Position numbers and translations under genes: made by a program. From assembly GCA_003216035.1 (NCBI GenBank), contig QCJM01000007.1, positions 1 through 52,513 of the forward strand: DNA of 52,513 nucleotides, written 5' to 3'. The DNA is from Prochlorococcus sp. AG-409-B13 (GTDB taxonomy: Bacteria > Cyanobacteriota > Cyanobacteriia > PCC-6307 > Cyanobiaceae). How positions within the stretch are numbered: the first letter of the stretch is position 1; every line of letters starts with the position of its first letter. Below are positions 25,101-34,391 of the stretch, piece after piece. The notes under the pieces are model-generated. The model was given only the letters and a program-made list of their open reading frames with translations, was not told the origin of the DNA and did no database searches.

Positions 25101-25974
25101 GCTTCGCTTGCTCGCTAGGTAAAAAGGATTTAATAGTTTGTGTGTGGACAAGCCCTTTGTGCAATTCTGCCCAATTTTTTTCAACGATTGCCTTTTCAAT
25201 TTGCTCTAAAATTGATCGATAAGAAAGCAATGACTGCAATATGGCTGCAGTATTATTTTCAACCATTGCTGTGCCAAGATTTGGGTTCCCTCCCCCAACT
25301 CGCGTGGTGTCTTCAAATCCACTTGATGCAATAGCGATAGCTAAGTTTCGAATAGTTGGATCTTGTTCTTTATTTAGTGTTGTTAATAGCGCTGCACTTA
25401 CTAATACTGGTAGGTGAGATATCAAGGCCACGGCTTTGTCATGCTTTATTGCTTCAGTTGTGATCAATTGGCAATCTAAACTTTTTGCTAGTTGTTGCAC
25501 TACATCAAGTGCTTGCTGGTTTGTATTGCTATTTGGTGTGATTATCCAAGGACGTTTCTGGAATAAGCCTTTCTGCCCAGCTTCTACCCCTGCAAGAGCA
25601 TTACCAGCCATGGGGTGGCTAGCAACAAAGTTTGGATGTAGTTCACTCCATAATTTTAATACAGGTGCTTTGACAGAACCTACATCGGTAACTACAGCTT
25701 TTTGAGGTAAAGCATTAATTAATTCTTGTGCAGGTTGGAGTAGTTCAGCTAATGGCAAAGCAAGGATTACAAGATCACAATCTATGAGAACGTTTGGGTC
25801 TGTGCTTATAACTTGAGCTAGTCCTCTGCTTCGTGCTCTATTGGCTGTTGAAGTTTTGTGGGTTAGGCCATGTACTTCCCATCCCAAAGCTTGAAGGTCT
25901 AGTCCCAAGGAACCTCCGATAAGGCCTAGACCCACAATCCCTACGCGGCTCGGATCATGTGGGGTTCGTTTCAT
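25066..25974 (-). CDS. tyrA: Prephenate/arogenate dehydrogenase
   Basis: A protein of about 302 residues that carries out the oxidative step of tyrosine synthesis. The NAD(P) motif VGIVGLGLIGGSLGLDL lies at residues 11-27. Conserved family stretches follow: VVTDVGSVKAPV, ASHPMAGN, and the helical C-terminal domain with HLPVLVSAALL and ASSGFEDTTRVG. Cyanobacterial enzymes usually prefer arogenate and NADP; I cannot tell from sequence. ATG 25974 fits the family N-terminus and has AGAAG upstream; the frame stays open to ATG 25998 and ATG 26022. Its 3' end overlaps the CrtD-like gene by 35 bases. Confidence 0.9.
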   Translation of the reverse strand: MKRTPHDPSRVGIVGLGLIGGSLGLDLQALGWEVHGLTHKTSTANRARSRGLAQVISTDPNVLIDCDLVILALPLAELLQPAQELINALPQKAVVTDVGSVKAPVLKLWSELHPNFVASHPMAGNALAGVEAGQKGLFQKRPWIITPNSNTNQQALDVVQQLAKSLDCQLITTEAIKHDKAVALISHLPVLVSAALLTTLNKEQDPTIRNLAIAIASSGFEDTTRVGGGNPNLGTAMVENNTAAILQSLLSYRSILEQIEKAIVEKNWAELHKGLVHTQTIKSFLPSEQAKLIEEYSLDTLD

Positions 25975-26056
25975 GTACTTTTTACTTCTGTTGTCCATCT
26001 TGGGGAGTAAATCATCGTCCATGACAGAACACTTTTCTAAAAACTAAGCTCTTGAA

Positions 26057-27502
26057 ATGCTTGAAGCTTTGGCTCATCAACATTTAAAGGACCTACTTCA
26101 AAGGTCTCCATCATCATGGCCTCATAACCTCACTTTGAGTCGCCTTGTGGCTAGAAGTTTGCGTCGTCGTGATAACACTCTTATTCAAATTGAACATTGC
26201 AGCCAGGATTCTTGGTGGTTGGGATTACTAACGCCTCTTTATTTGACAACTACAAGCGTAGTTTTGGTTCTTTCGTCAAGACAAAGAAAACGATTTTTTC
26301 AAACTCACCGTCCTTTATTTAAAAAGGAAGGCCTCCCTCTTGCTTGTTGGGAAGGTTCTGAACCTCCTGCTGGGGAGCAGATTTGGGTGATGAACCATAG
26401 TCAATTACTTGATAGTTATAAAAAAGGATATCTCAAATCACGGCAGTTAATTTTCCCAGAAGCCGAGTATTTAAGCGAACACCTCAGAGAGGCAATGTCT
26501 ATCCAAATCAGTCCTGAGGATTGGGAATATTTGATAAGAGCATATCCATCTGCAGAGTCTGCTCTTCTGGATTTATATGAGCGCTTAAGTCGAAGATTAT
26601 TTACGAAGGCAACCAAATTAGATGCCTTAGTGAAGATGGACTATAGCGAGATAATTGTTTTAAAGGATCTCATAGGACTTCTTATTCCGTTGCCTGAACC
26701 GTGGCTTTCTTTTCTTCAGACTGATAGCCGAAATTGGGTAAGTTGGGCCTCACTTGATCAAAAATTATTAACTTGGTGTTGGCACCTCAAGCCTCTTGAA
26801 CCTTTTCAAGAGCTGAGTGGACTTTTTAGTGATCAACCCGTTTTATTTTTAAATGGAGCTGGGTCACAGAAGCTTTTACTTGAGGAATTGGAATCAGTAG
26901 CTTGCTCTATAAATGTCAAGGTACAACTCGGGGAACAAAGATTACTAGAGCCTATTTCTCTATTTGCTCCTTATAGACAACCTATGCCAAATAATCCGAT
27001 CTATGTTGATTACTTGTTAGATCAATGTCGCCGATTAATACTTGGATGTTCTGGGATAACAATTGTTTTACTAGATGATCAGCAATTACGTCTCCAGTTA
27101 ACTAGTGAACTTGCTTCAGAATTTGGGCGCAGGGTAGTTCATGAAATTACTGCACCTGAATCAAATGGTGTTGTTTGCTGTTGTTGGTCCTGGTGGTTGA
27201 ACTTTCAAGATCAGTTACCTCTGCCTGATCAGTTGATTGTTGCCTTACTCCCTTTGCCTAGTTTGGAGGTGCCATTAATCTCAGCAAGGGTGCAGTCCTT
27301 TAAGAGTCAAGGACGTGATTGGTTTAGGGATTTCTTATTGCCAGAGGCTTTGAGTATTTTGCCTAAGGCATTGTTGCCAATAAGAGAGAGTCGTGGTCGT
27401 CTTGCCATCCTTGATGGTCGATTGCGTGCGCGTAGTTGGGGAGACCAAGTGTTGCGAACAATTGAACCATGGACACCATTACAACGTCTTTTACCTAAGT
27501 AA
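26057..27502 (+). CDS. DinG-like helicase homologue without ATPase motifs
   Basis: A 481-residue protein. Its C-terminal part, with SFKSQGRDWFRDFLLPEALS, then LPIRESRGRLAILDGRLRARSWG, matches the last motifs of DinG/XPD-type helicases. The N-terminal half keeps the order of strands but not the motifs: there is no GxGKT where Walker A should be, and LIFPEAEYL stands where DEAH is expected (before SEHLREA). It is therefore unlikely to be an active ATP-dependent helicase. It could be a DNA-binding relic with a structural role. It is co-oriented with the DUF2839 gene 40 bases on and divergent from tyrA. Confidence 0.65.
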   Translation: MLEALAHQHLKDLLQRSPSSWPHNLTLSRLVARSLRRRDNTLIQIEHCSQDSWWLGLLTPLYLTTTSVVLVLSSRQRKRFFQTHRPLFKKEGLPLACWEGSEPPAGEQIWVMNHSQLLDSYKKGYLKSRQLIFPEAEYLSEHLREAMSIQISPEDWEYLIRAYPSAESALLDLYERLSRRLFTKATKLDALVKMDYSEIIVLKDLIGLLIPLPEPWLSFLQTDSRNWVSWASLDQKLLTWCWHLKPLEPFQELSGLFSDQPVLFLNGAGSQKLLLEELESVACSINVKVQLGEQRLLEPISLFAPYRQPMPNNPIYVDYLLDQCRRLILGCSGITIVLLDDQQLRLQLTSELASEFGRRVVHEITAPESNGVVCCCWSWWLNFQDQLPLPDQLIVALLPLPSLEVPLISARVQSFKSQGRDWFRDFLLPEALSILPKALLPIRESRGRLAILDGRLRARSWGDQVLRTIEPWTPLQRLLPK

Positions 27503-27542
27503 GCGTTCTAATCTTCTTAGGAGAAATTTTAAAGTTACGGAA

Positions 27543-27782
27543 ATGGGAGAAGCTCGACGTAGATCTGAGCAAGGCCTGCCCCCACGTCAGTCCAAGGCTC
27601 AAAAAGAGGACTCCCCAAGGGTTGTTTCTTGGATCCCTATCACTCAAAAGCAAAAAGCACAGTTTTATTCGATTACCCAACGTGGTGCCTGGATTGGAAT
27701 AGGAGCCGCGGTTGTTTTTTGGCTAGTGGTAAGAATCATTGGTCCTGCTGCTGGTTGGTGGACTCCTGCAGATGCTCGATGA
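27543..27782 (+). CDS. DUF2839 small membrane protein
   Basis: A 79-residue protein. The N-terminus MGEARRRSEQGLPPRQ is the hallmark of DUF2839, a cyanobacteria-wide family of unknown function. One hydrophobic segment near residues 50-68 (GIGAAVVFWLVVRIIG) is followed by a short polar tail, so it is likely a single-pass membrane protein. I chose ATG 27543, since the frame upstream lies inside the preceding gene. It converges with recA. Confidence 0.8.
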   Translation: MGEARRRSEQGLPPRQSKAQKEDSPRVVSWIPITQKQKAQFYSITQRGAWIGIGAAVVFWLVVRIIGPAAGWWTPADAR

Positions 27783-27833
27783 AAGATTGATCACTTTATG
27801 AATAATTTATGAGGTTAATTATCTCAGGCTCGT

Positions 27834-27849
27834 ATAAATAATTATTTAT
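27834..27849. repeat. 16-bp AT palindrome between converging genes
   Basis: ATAAATAATTATTTAT is a perfect palindrome in the 98-base spacer between the DUF2839 gene and recA, which face each other. It might serve as a weak two-way terminator, but there is no GC-rich stem. Confidence 0.25.
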
Positions 27850-27880
27850 GGTTGGCATCTAAAAGTTTTCTGGATTGTCT

Positions 27881-29023
27881 TTATGCAGCTTCTGAGATAT
27901 TTGCGAGGACTGATTTCTTAGTTGTGGCTGTCCTTGCCGCTACTGCAATCGGACGCATGGAATTTGCGCTAACTTCAGAACCTTCCGTTAGCTTCTGACG
28001 AACCAGTACTTCGATTTGATCTTTAGCTTCTGCGTTTTGCTCAAGCCACGTAATTGTGTTGTCACGCCCTTGCCCAATGTTATCTCCTTTGTAGCTATAC
28101 CAGGCACCTTTTCGGGTGACGATAGATGTTTCTTCTGCTAGATCTAATAAGCAACCAAGTGTACTAATTCCTCGGCCAAAAAGGATATCGAATTCGGCTA
28201 TCCGGAAGGGTGGTGCAACCTTGTTTTTTGCCACTTTTACTTTGGCTCGAATTCCATATTCTTCTGTGCCTCTTTTGAGGGTTTGAATGCGACGTATGTC
28301 TAGTCTGACGGATGCGTAGAACTTCAAGGCATTGCCACCTGTAGTGGTCTCTGGATTGCCGTAAGTGACACCAATCTTGAGACGGAGTTGATTTAGAAAA
28401 ATTACTGTGCACCCTGATTTCCCTATGTTGCCTGTGATTTTGCGCATGGCTTGACTCATTAGGCGTGCCTGGCTACCTACGGCAAGATCCCCCATCTCAC
28501 CTTCGATTTCTGCTCTTGGCGTAAGCGCTGCCACTGAGTCAACAACAACAAGATCAACTGCTGCTGAGCGCACTAGTTGATCGACTATTTCCAGGGCCAT
28601 TTCTCCTGTATCTGGTTGGGATACAAGCAGGTTTTCAATATCGACCCCTAGCGAGGCTGCGTAGACTGGATCCAAGGCGTGCTCGGCATCAACGAAGGCG
28701 GCCACTCCCCCGTTGCGTTGGACTTCGGCTATTGCATGCAATGTAAGAGTGGTTTTACCTGAGCTTTCTGGTCCATATACTTCTACGACTCTGCCTTTTG
28801 GATAGCCACCACCTAGCGCGAGATCCAGTGTTAGGGCGCCGGTGGAGATTGTTTCTACCCTCATTCTCGAGGCATCCCCTAAGCGCATGATCGAGCCCTT
28901 GCCGAAGTTGCGTTCTATTTGGCCCAGGACGAGGCTTAGAGCCTTGTCACGTTCATTGGAACGTGCTTCAACCTGGCGAGAGTCGCAATTAGAGGTTTGA
29001 TTTGATTTGAGGTCGGTTGCCAT
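27881..29023 (-). CDS. recA: Recombinase RecA
   Basis: A 380-residue RecA that forms filaments on single-stranded DNA and promotes strand exchange and LexA cleavage. Seen are the start [20 protein letters not shown], Walker [12 protein letters not shown], the DAEHALDP stretch, Walker [21 protein letters not shown], and the loop 2 region [20 protein letters not shown] with [10 protein letters not shown] following. I chose ATG 29023 (MATDLKSNQ), as the 36 codons upstream look unlike RecA. The HAD gene lies 150 bases upstream on the same strand. Confidence 0.97.
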   Translation of the reverse strand: MATDLKSNQTSNCDSRQVEARSNERDKALSLVLGQIERNFGKGSIMRLGDASRMRVETISTGALTLDLALGGGYPKGRVVEVYGPESSGKTTLTLHAIAEVQRNGGVAAFVDAEHALDPVYAASLGVDIENLLVSQPDTGEMALEIVDQLVRSAAVDLVVVDSVAALTPRAEIEGEMGDLAVGSQARLMSQAMRKITGNIGKSGCTVIFLNQLRLKIGVTYGNPETTTGGNALKFYASVRLDIRRIQTLKRGTEEYGIRAKVKVAKNKVAPPFRIAEFDILFGRGISTLGCLLDLAEETSIVTRKGAWYSYKGDNIGQGRDNTITWLEQNAEAKDQIEVLVRQKLTEGSEVSANSMRPIAVAARTATTKKSVLANISEAA

Positions 29024-29173
29024 GGGGATAGTTGGTAAAGGGGGGATGGTTAATTGGGATGTTGCCTTGGAAGATCTAGAAGGCGTTATGACAGATGAGG
29101 TGGTAACTCGTTTTGGGATCCAGTAGGCCATAAGGCCTCGTCATCCCAGGTAGTACAGACGTACGCTAACGAA

Positions 29174-29950
29174 TTAAGGCCAGCTCGCCAAGGGGGTCGC
29201 GAGAGTTTGTGGATCTAGAAGGTGAATACCTGGAGGGAGGGCCTGTGTGTCTTCGGGTTTCAGGTATCCCCAACTGGCTAAATAACAATTAAGTGAAGTT
29301 AAACCATTGGTACTTATGGCCTGTTCGAGAGTGGCGAGACGATCTTCGACGAAGCCTACGAGATCTCGCTTTTTGTTTAATTGCAGTAGTACTTCCGTTT
29401 TGCTACCTGACTCATGGCCATAAAGCAGGCTTGGTTTGATTTGAAAGGCAGTTAGCAATTGAGCTGTGAAATCGGCCCCTTTTGTTGTTAGTACTCCTAA
29501 TGCGATTCCTTCAGAATTAAGTTTTTGCAGTCGTTCGACAACATGAGAGAAAGGCTTATGAAGGGCTAACCAATTGGTTAAATCATGATTTATAGCTTCT
29601 CGACGTACATCTTCTAGTGACTCTTGCAATTGAGCTGGACTCCATTGCCAGCTTTCTAAAGCATTTTGGCAGTGCAGATCGTAGTTGGCTGAAAAAAACT
29701 TCGTTCCATAAAGCCGTAATGGACTTTTAGGTCGAACTAGCTCTGCGGCCAAAAGCACCATTTCCCAGCCTTGATGAACCCATGGGCGGAGTTCTCGAAA
29801 CGAACTAGGTACGGAATGCGGTAATGATGTGGCGTTTTTTTGACCAGCCAATAGCTTTATGCAGGCTTTTCTCGCGCTCCACCAGTATTCGAACATCCCA
29901 TCGACAATGACCCCGTCAAAGTCGAAGATTAGAAGGGGGTTAGAGGTCAC
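29174..29950 (-). CDS. HAD-superfamily hydrolase
   Basis: A 258-residue haloacid-dehalogenase-type phosphatase. Motif I is LIFDFDGVIVDG near residues 7-18 with the nucleophile Asp, motif II is VLTTKG around residue 155, motif III likely the Lys in GSKTEVLL, and motif IV GFVEDRLATLEQA. The long insert after motif I is a helical cap of the C1 type, so a small phosphorylated metabolite such as phosphoglycolate is a plausible substrate. The substrate cannot be named. The start is GTG 29950 or TTG 29953. It lies just left of tRNA-Gln. Confidence 0.8.
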   Translation of the reverse strand: MTSNPLLIFDFDGVIVDGMFEYWWSARKACIKLLAGQKNATSLPHSVPSSFRELRPWVHQGWEMVLLAAELVRPKSPLRLYGTKFFSANYDLHCQNALESWQWSPAQLQESLEDVRREAINHDLTNWLALHKPFSHVVERLQKLNSEGIALGVLTTKGADFTAQLLTAFQIKPSLLYGHESGSKTEVLLQLNKKRDLVGFVEDRLATLEQAISTNGLTSLNCYLASWGYLKPEDTQALPPGIHLLDPQTLATPLASWP

Positions 29951-29966
29951 CAAAGTGAATTGAAAA

Positions 29967-30038
29967 CTGGGCCGCTAGGATTCGAACCTAGGAATGGCGG
30001 GACCAAAACCCGCTGCCTTACCACTTGGCCACGGCCCA
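29967..30038 (-). tRNA. tRNA-Gln (TTG)
   Basis: The minus strand folds into a 72-nt tRNA with a perfect 7-bp acceptor stem, a D-arm, an anticodon stem GCGGG/CCCGC around a loop carrying TTG, and the GTTCGAATC T-loop. CCA is not encoded. Confidence 0.95.
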
Positions 30039-30137
30039 TTGAGTCAGATCGAAACCTGCGCTGAGGAGTGTTCACTGGCATCCAAATAATTGCACATGGA
30101 GGATTGCCTTCGTCAATTCATCATGACTAGTTTCGTT

Positions 30138-31790
30138 TTAGGGGGGATAAACCCTAAGCCGTTGTTGGTTAGCTTGCCCAAACAAATCACTACGTAGGTG
30201 ATAACGCTTCACTAAATCAATTTGCATTTCCAAGACCCTTTGGCTACGAGGAAGAAGTTCCACTGGTTTCCCAAGTGGTACAACGACTTTTTCTAGTGCT
30301 AAACGGCATTCCTCTAGTGCGGCTAAATCATCTTCCATGTTATTTGGACGCGGTGCAGTGGAATGATGATCGCAAGCCGATTCTTTACGGCGAGTTAGTA
30401 AGCGCTCTATTGCTCGCTCGATTTGGTGAAATGTATCTGATTTGATGACATGTATCGCTATTTGGGATTCTTTAGCTTCACGTCTAAGAGTTTGATTTTG
30501 GCTGAGACCATTCCGGATGCTTAGCACTACGTCAGCTTGATCTAGGTCCCTGACCCAGCATGCAGGCCAGTTGTGGCGACGTATCGCTTCGTCAACTAGT
30601 TGGGGAGATAGGCCACAACAGAGAATCTTTAATGGATTAGTTCCAATCTGTTTATTAGATGTAAGCGTAGAGCTAGTTATCTCATTGTGCTTAAGAAGGG
30701 TTGGTTTGTATATGGATTGAGCGTGAACTTTGCTTGTGGAAGGTTGTGTGTTGGCAGCAGATTTCATCCCTGAAGGTTGACTCTTGGCTGAATTGATCAG
30801 TCGCATTGCTCCATTGTTTCCTAGTTCTCGCTCCTGAGGGCGAGGTAATTGTCCTCGTAGAAGTAAATCAACTGAAGAGGCAACATCTTTATGAATAGAC
30901 CAATTAGTACGAGTATTGATTTCAACTGCCATGGGGAAAGTAGGTTCAGCGGCCCTTTCTAAAACAGTTTTTTGTGAGCGACGTCGTCTGGCTTCTTCAT
31001 CGCCAAGAGTGACTGATTGAATGCCTCCAATCAGATCACTGAGGGTTGGGTTTTTAACTAAATTTGCGATGGCATTCCCATGAGCTGTTGCTATTAGTTG
31101 CACTCCTCTTTCAGCAATTGTTCGAGCAGCTTGTGTTTCTAGTTCGGTGCCAATCTCATCGATGACTATGACTTCTGGCATGTGGTTCTCTACGGCTTCA
31201 ATCATTACTTGATGTTGGTGTTCCGGACGAGCAACTTGCATTCGCCTAGCTTTCCCAATAGCAGGATGTGGAATATCACCATCTCCGGCGATTTCGTTGC
31301 TTGTATCAATTACCACAACTCTGCGGTGAAGGTCATCGGCCAGAACGCGTGCAATTTCTCGTAGTGCGGTTGTCTTCCCTACTCCTGGGCGCCCCATCAA
31401 TAAAAGTGATTGATTGGTCTCGATTAAATCTCTAACCATCTCAACTGTTCCGAAAACAGCTCTTCCTACTCGACAGGTGAGACCAACTATTTCCTGTTGC
31501 CGATTACGGATTGCACTGATTCGATGCAGGGTGCGTTCAATGCCAGTCCGATTGTCTGAACCAAAAACTCCAAGGCAGTTAATTGTTGCTTGTAAATCAT
31601 TGCGAGATAAATGTTGGTCTCCAAGAGTTCTCACTTTATTTGGATAACGGGCCTCAGGCAGACGTCCTAGGTCTAGGACAACTTCTAGTAGGTCAGTGCG
31701 GCTATTGGTATTGGACAGCGCTTGTTGGACTGCTGGGGGTAAAAGCTCCAGCAGCCTATCGAGATCATCAGTTATGGGTGTTGGCTTCAT
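30138..31790 (-). CDS. Ycf45-like AAA ATPase with R3H-type C-terminus
   Basis: A 550-residue P-loop ATPase related to plastid Ycf45 and to stage III sporulation AA-like proteins. Walker A is LMGRPGVGKTTALREI near residues 131-146, Walker B VIVIDEIGTELETQAARTIA follows near 209-228, and TAHGNAIANLVKNPTLSDL after it. A linker (about 340-390) rich in Ser, Thr, Asn and Lys follows. The last 60 residues correspond to the R3H nucleic-acid-binding domain. However, the Arg and His of the R3H signature are not clear here: VLEMQIDLVKRYHLRSD stands in that place. Function unknown; nucleic-acid handling is likely. Confidence 0.8.
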   Translation of the reverse strand: MKPTPITDDLDRLLELLPPAVQQALSNTNSRTDLLEVVLDLGRLPEARYPNKVRTLGDQHLSRNDLQATINCLGVFGSDNRTGIERTLHRISAIRNRQQEIVGLTCRVGRAVFGTVEMVRDLIETNQSLLLMGRPGVGKTTALREIARVLADDLHRRVVVIDTSNEIAGDGDIPHPAIGKARRMQVARPEHQHQVMIEAVENHMPEVIVIDEIGTELETQAARTIAERGVQLIATAHGNAIANLVKNPTLSDLIGGIQSVTLGDEEARRRRSQKTVLERAAEPTFPMAVEINTRTNWSIHKDVASSVDLLLRGQLPRPQERELGNNGAMRLINSAKSQPSGMKSAANTQPSTSKVHAQSIYKPTLLKHNEITSSTLTSNKQIGTNPLKILCCGLSPQLVDEAIRRHNWPACWVRDLDQADVVLSIRNGLSQNQTLRREAKESQIAIHVIKSDTFHQIERAIERLLTRRKESACDHHSTAPRPNNMEDDLAALEECRLALEKVVVPLGKPVELLPRSQRVLEMQIDLVKRYHLRSDLFGQANQQRLRVYPP

Positions 31791-31859
31791 TGCTTTGAAG
31801 CAACCTCCTGCCTAATAGAAGGTGACCCTTTAAGCCTTTTAGCAAGTTTTATCCTCAGT

Positions 31860-32876
31860 TTATCGAGATAACCAGGGATTGATGAGTTGCTTCGCCTGTG
31901 TAAGTGCAAATTCCCAACCTTCAGGCCATTCTCTAAGGCTGCAATGTCTTTCTTGAGCTTTAAGAAGTATGGGGTGAAGTAATTGTCTTGCTATTCCACC
32001 AAATGCAATGCCGTCTGGTCTTGAGTTGGGAGTTAATTGATTAATTGTATGGGCATTTGTCCCTCCCGCTAGTTGTAGAGGCCCAGGTGGGGCTATAGGC
32101 CGAATCTTTTCCCAAAGGGAGACTGCGATTTTTGCGGCCCCGGCTCCTACATCGCCACTCATGGGTCTTCCATCAAGTTGCCAGAGGGGTGCTTGGTCAT
32201 GTCGTCTAAGACATGCATGTCGATGCCAAAGTTCTTTCGCCAGTGTCTCTGTAGTTATTCCATGTCCCTCAGTACCACAACTTACTGCGATGCGTTTTAG
32301 AGGGATCTGGGATATGAGTAAGGATTCTAATGTTGTTTCGAAAGCTTCTCTTCGTCCAGGCGCTGTATGAATCTCTACAGCATCTGGGCGGATTTCTGAG
32401 ATGAGATGAGCTAGATCATTTGTCTTTAGATGTTTTTCTTGTTCATTGATTAAGCCGAGAGGACAGGACGGCAAACAGCGCCCACAGCCATAACAGAGAC
32501 TTTGATTTATTCCTGCTCGACTGTTGATTGCATCTACAGGGCAAATCTTTTGACATGGACGTGGGCAGTTGACGGGACACAGAGTTGGGTCAAACCAGGC
32601 CTTTCGGAAATGAATATCTTTCCCATCACTAATGCTCACCATGAGCCATGGGCGGACTCCAAAACGTGATTGAACCCATTCCAGGCCTTGACGCGCTGCA
32701 TTCACTACAGCAATGTCAGCTGCTACATCTACACAATGGACACCAGCAGCAGCAAAAACAGCACAGAGATCTGCAATAGAAGGTAGATCTTCATTGCTTG
32801 CTCCACATATCAATTTCACCCAGGTTCCATTTGAGAGGTCTAATCCCGAGAAAACAGCCTGTTGCTTCAAGGACAT
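31860..32876 (-). CDS. ldpA: Light-dependent period protein LdpA
   Basis: A 338-residue iron-sulfur protein. In Synechococcus elongatus, LdpA senses redox state and adjusts the circadian period. The N-terminus TWVKLICGASNEDLPSIADL is typical, followed by a Cys-rich part: CPVNCPRPCQKICPVDAI near residues 108-125 and CYGCGRCLPSCP near 137-148, ligands for two 4Fe-4S clusters. I chose ATG 32876; ATG 32924 and a start at 32984 are in frame but would overlap ndhN. It follows ndhN by 14 bases on the same strand, so both are likely one transcript. Confidence 0.9.
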   Translation of the reverse strand: MSLKQQAVFSGLDLSNGTWVKLICGASNEDLPSIADLCAVFAAAGVHCVDVAADIAVVNAARQGLEWVQSRFGVRPWLMVSISDGKDIHFRKAWFDPTLCPVNCPRPCQKICPVDAINSRAGINQSLCYGCGRCLPSCPLGLINEQEKHLKTNDLAHLISEIRPDAVEIHTAPGRREAFETTLESLLISQIPLKRIAVSCGTEGHGITTETLAKELWHRHACLRRHDQAPLWQLDGRPMSGDVGAGAAKIAVSLWEKIRPIAPPGPLQLAGGTNAHTINQLTPNSRPDGIAFGGIARQLLHPILLKAQERHCSLREWPEGWEFALTQAKQLINPWLSR

Positions 32877-32890
32877 TGCTTGAGAGAAGC

Positions 32891-33352
32891 TTAGGCACTT
32901 AGAAGTGTTTGCATTGGTTGCCATTTCAGGCTGCGTGCACCTCCCATCTCCACTACTATTTTGATATGTGGTTCCCGTTGACAAAGTGCGTTTAGTGCAA
33001 GAAGTTCAGAGCGAGTCAATACCTGCCCCTCCAGTAGCCAGAGGACTAATCCTGAGTTGCTTTCAAGCAACTCATTGAGCTGAGGGATAACTTGTTGGAC
33101 TTCACCAACAGCACTATTTCGGCCAACACTTTGGTGGCCTAGATGAGGTGGCCTAATGCCATGCAGTTGAAAAAGGAATGTTTCAGGATCTCCAAGCCCG
33201 CGAGCGGAGGTAATTTGTGTTCTATAGCCAGCTGATCTAAGGCGGCGGAGCAATCTTGTCTCTGAACCACCTTCAAGGGGCACATAAATTGCTATACATC
33301 CTGCAGTCTCCAAGTCATGGCGAAAACCTCGACCAGAGAGCAAAAGTGGCAT
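32891..33352 (-). CDS. ndhN: NAD(P)H-quinone oxidoreductase subunit N
   Basis: A 153-residue peripheral subunit specific to the photosynthetic NDH-1 complex of cyanobacteria and chloroplasts, used in cyclic electron flow and respiration. Recognisable parts are [50 protein letters not shown] and the C-terminal [16 protein letters not shown]. Length is normal. It begins the leftward ndhN-ldpA pair and is divergent from the ribosomal protein operon. Confidence 0.95.
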   Translation of the reverse strand: MPLLLSGRGFRHDLETAGCIAIYVPLEGGSETRLLRRLRSAGYRTQITSARGLGDPETFLFQLHGIRPPHLGHQSVGRNSAVGEVQQVIPQLNELLESNSGLVLWLLEGQVLTRSELLALNALCQREPHIKIVVEMGGARSLKWQPMQTLLSA

Positions 33353-33448
33353 GACTTGAACTTATTCACTTAGAGAAATTAGTCTGGCAGGTCAGTCAAA
33401 TAATTGAGGATTGAGTGGGCTGTGGTGTAGTGTCTTAATTTGCGAAGT

Positions 33449-33485
33449 TTTTCTGCGCCCGTCCGCTAGCTGGGCCTCCAGAAAA
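33449..33485 (+). promoter_or_regulatory. Leader hairpin 1 of the rplC operon
   Basis: TTTTCTG (33449-33455) pairs with CAGAAAA (33479-33485), and inside it GCCC (33457-33460) pairs with GGGC (33472-33475) around an 11-base loop. Confidence 0.5.
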
Positions 33486-33491
33486 CTAAGC

Positions 33492-33515
33492 AGATCTAAC
33501 GAATGCGTTAGATCT
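33492..33515 (+). promoter_or_regulatory. Leader hairpin 2 of the rplC operon
   Basis: AGATCTAACG and CGTTAGATCT form a perfect 10-bp stem around the tetraloop AATG. A short T run follows, so it could act as an attenuator, a terminator or a protein-binding site. Confidence 0.55.
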
Positions 33516-33734
33516 TTAGGCCAGTTCATTCAGGGATTTACTTCCTGTCTGACGGGAAACTGATCGACTATTACATGCCGACCAAGTCCCAGCCAGCTGA
33601 TTTGTTCGCTAGCTCTAACTAAAAACCTTTTCTTCTTATTGGTTAAGGCTTTTAGATTTTTAAAGAGTTCTTCTTATCAGCCAATTCCCTTAGACCTCAT
33701 TTTGGGGTTTCTTACGCTGGCGCTCCCTCCTCTT

Positions 33735-34391
33735 ATGTCTATTGGCATTCTCGGGAAGAAACTGGGTATGTCTCAGTTCTTCGATGATCAAGGTAGAGCT
33801 GTTCCCGTCACTCTGATTGAGGCAGGACCTTGTCGTGTCACGCAATTGAAGACCTCTGAGTCTGATGGATATTCCGCAGTTCAGATTGGTTTCGGCGATG
33901 AACGCGAGAAGCTTGTGAATAAGCCTTCAAAGGGTCATCTGTCCAAGTCTGGTGATGCTTTTCTTCGCCATCTTCGCGAATATCGCGTTGCGGAATTGGG
34001 AGGATTAGAGCTTGGTGCACCAATAACTGTTGGTAGTTTTGAGGCTGGTCAGAAGGTAGATGTGAGTGGCGACTCTATGGGTCGTGGCTTTGCTGGCTAT
34101 CAGAAGCGTCACAGCTTTAGTCGAGGACCAATGAGTCATGGCTCGAAGAATCATCGTGAGCCAGGTTCAACTGGTGCTGGGACCACTCCTGGCCGCATAT
34201 ATCCCGGCAAGCGAATGGCTGGTCGCTATGGCGGCAAGAAAATCACTACTCGTGGGCTCACGATCTTAAAAGTGGATAATGAGCGCAACCTCTTAGTGGT
34301 CAAGGGTTCTGTTCCTGGTAAACCAGGATCTTTGGTCAATATTCGCCCAGCCAAGCGTGTTGGCTCCAAGCCTGCTAAAGGAGGTAAGTGA
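33735..34391 (+). CDS. rplC: 50S ribosomal protein L3
   Basis: A 218-residue L3, an early 50S assembly protein near the peptidyl transferase centre. It starts [20 protein letters not shown] and carries the central loop [20 protein letters not shown] with [23 protein letters not shown] 33735 is chosen because the frame upstream, open to 33639, does not resemble L3. It is first in the block: rpsJ, which leads the E. coli S10 operon, is not here. The stop overlaps the rplD ATG (TGATG). Confidence 0.97.
   Translation: MSIGILGKKLGMSQFFDDQGRAVPVTLIEAGPCRVTQLKTSESDGYSAVQIGFGDEREKLVNKPSKGHLSKSGDAFLRHLREYRVAELGGLELGAPITVGSFEAGQKVDVSGDSMGRGFAGYQKRHSFSRGPMSHGSKNHREPGSTGAGTTPGRIYPGKRMAGRYGGKKITTRGLTILKVDNERNLLVVKGSVPGKPGSLVNIRPAKRVGSKPAKGGK

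Larger units (their letters stand above)
33353..33734. promoter_or_regulatory. Divergent spacer and leader of the ribosomal protein operon
   Basis: This 382-base stretch between ndhN and rplC has no gene. A possible rightward promoter is TTGAGG (33404-33409) and TGTAGT (33426-33431), spaced by 16. Just downstream lie two hairpins: 33449-33485 and 33492-33515. The remaining 220 bases to the rplC ATG are a long leader. In other bacteria such leaders mediate autoregulation by a ribosomal protein (L4 in E. coli). That role here is inference. Confidence 0.45.
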
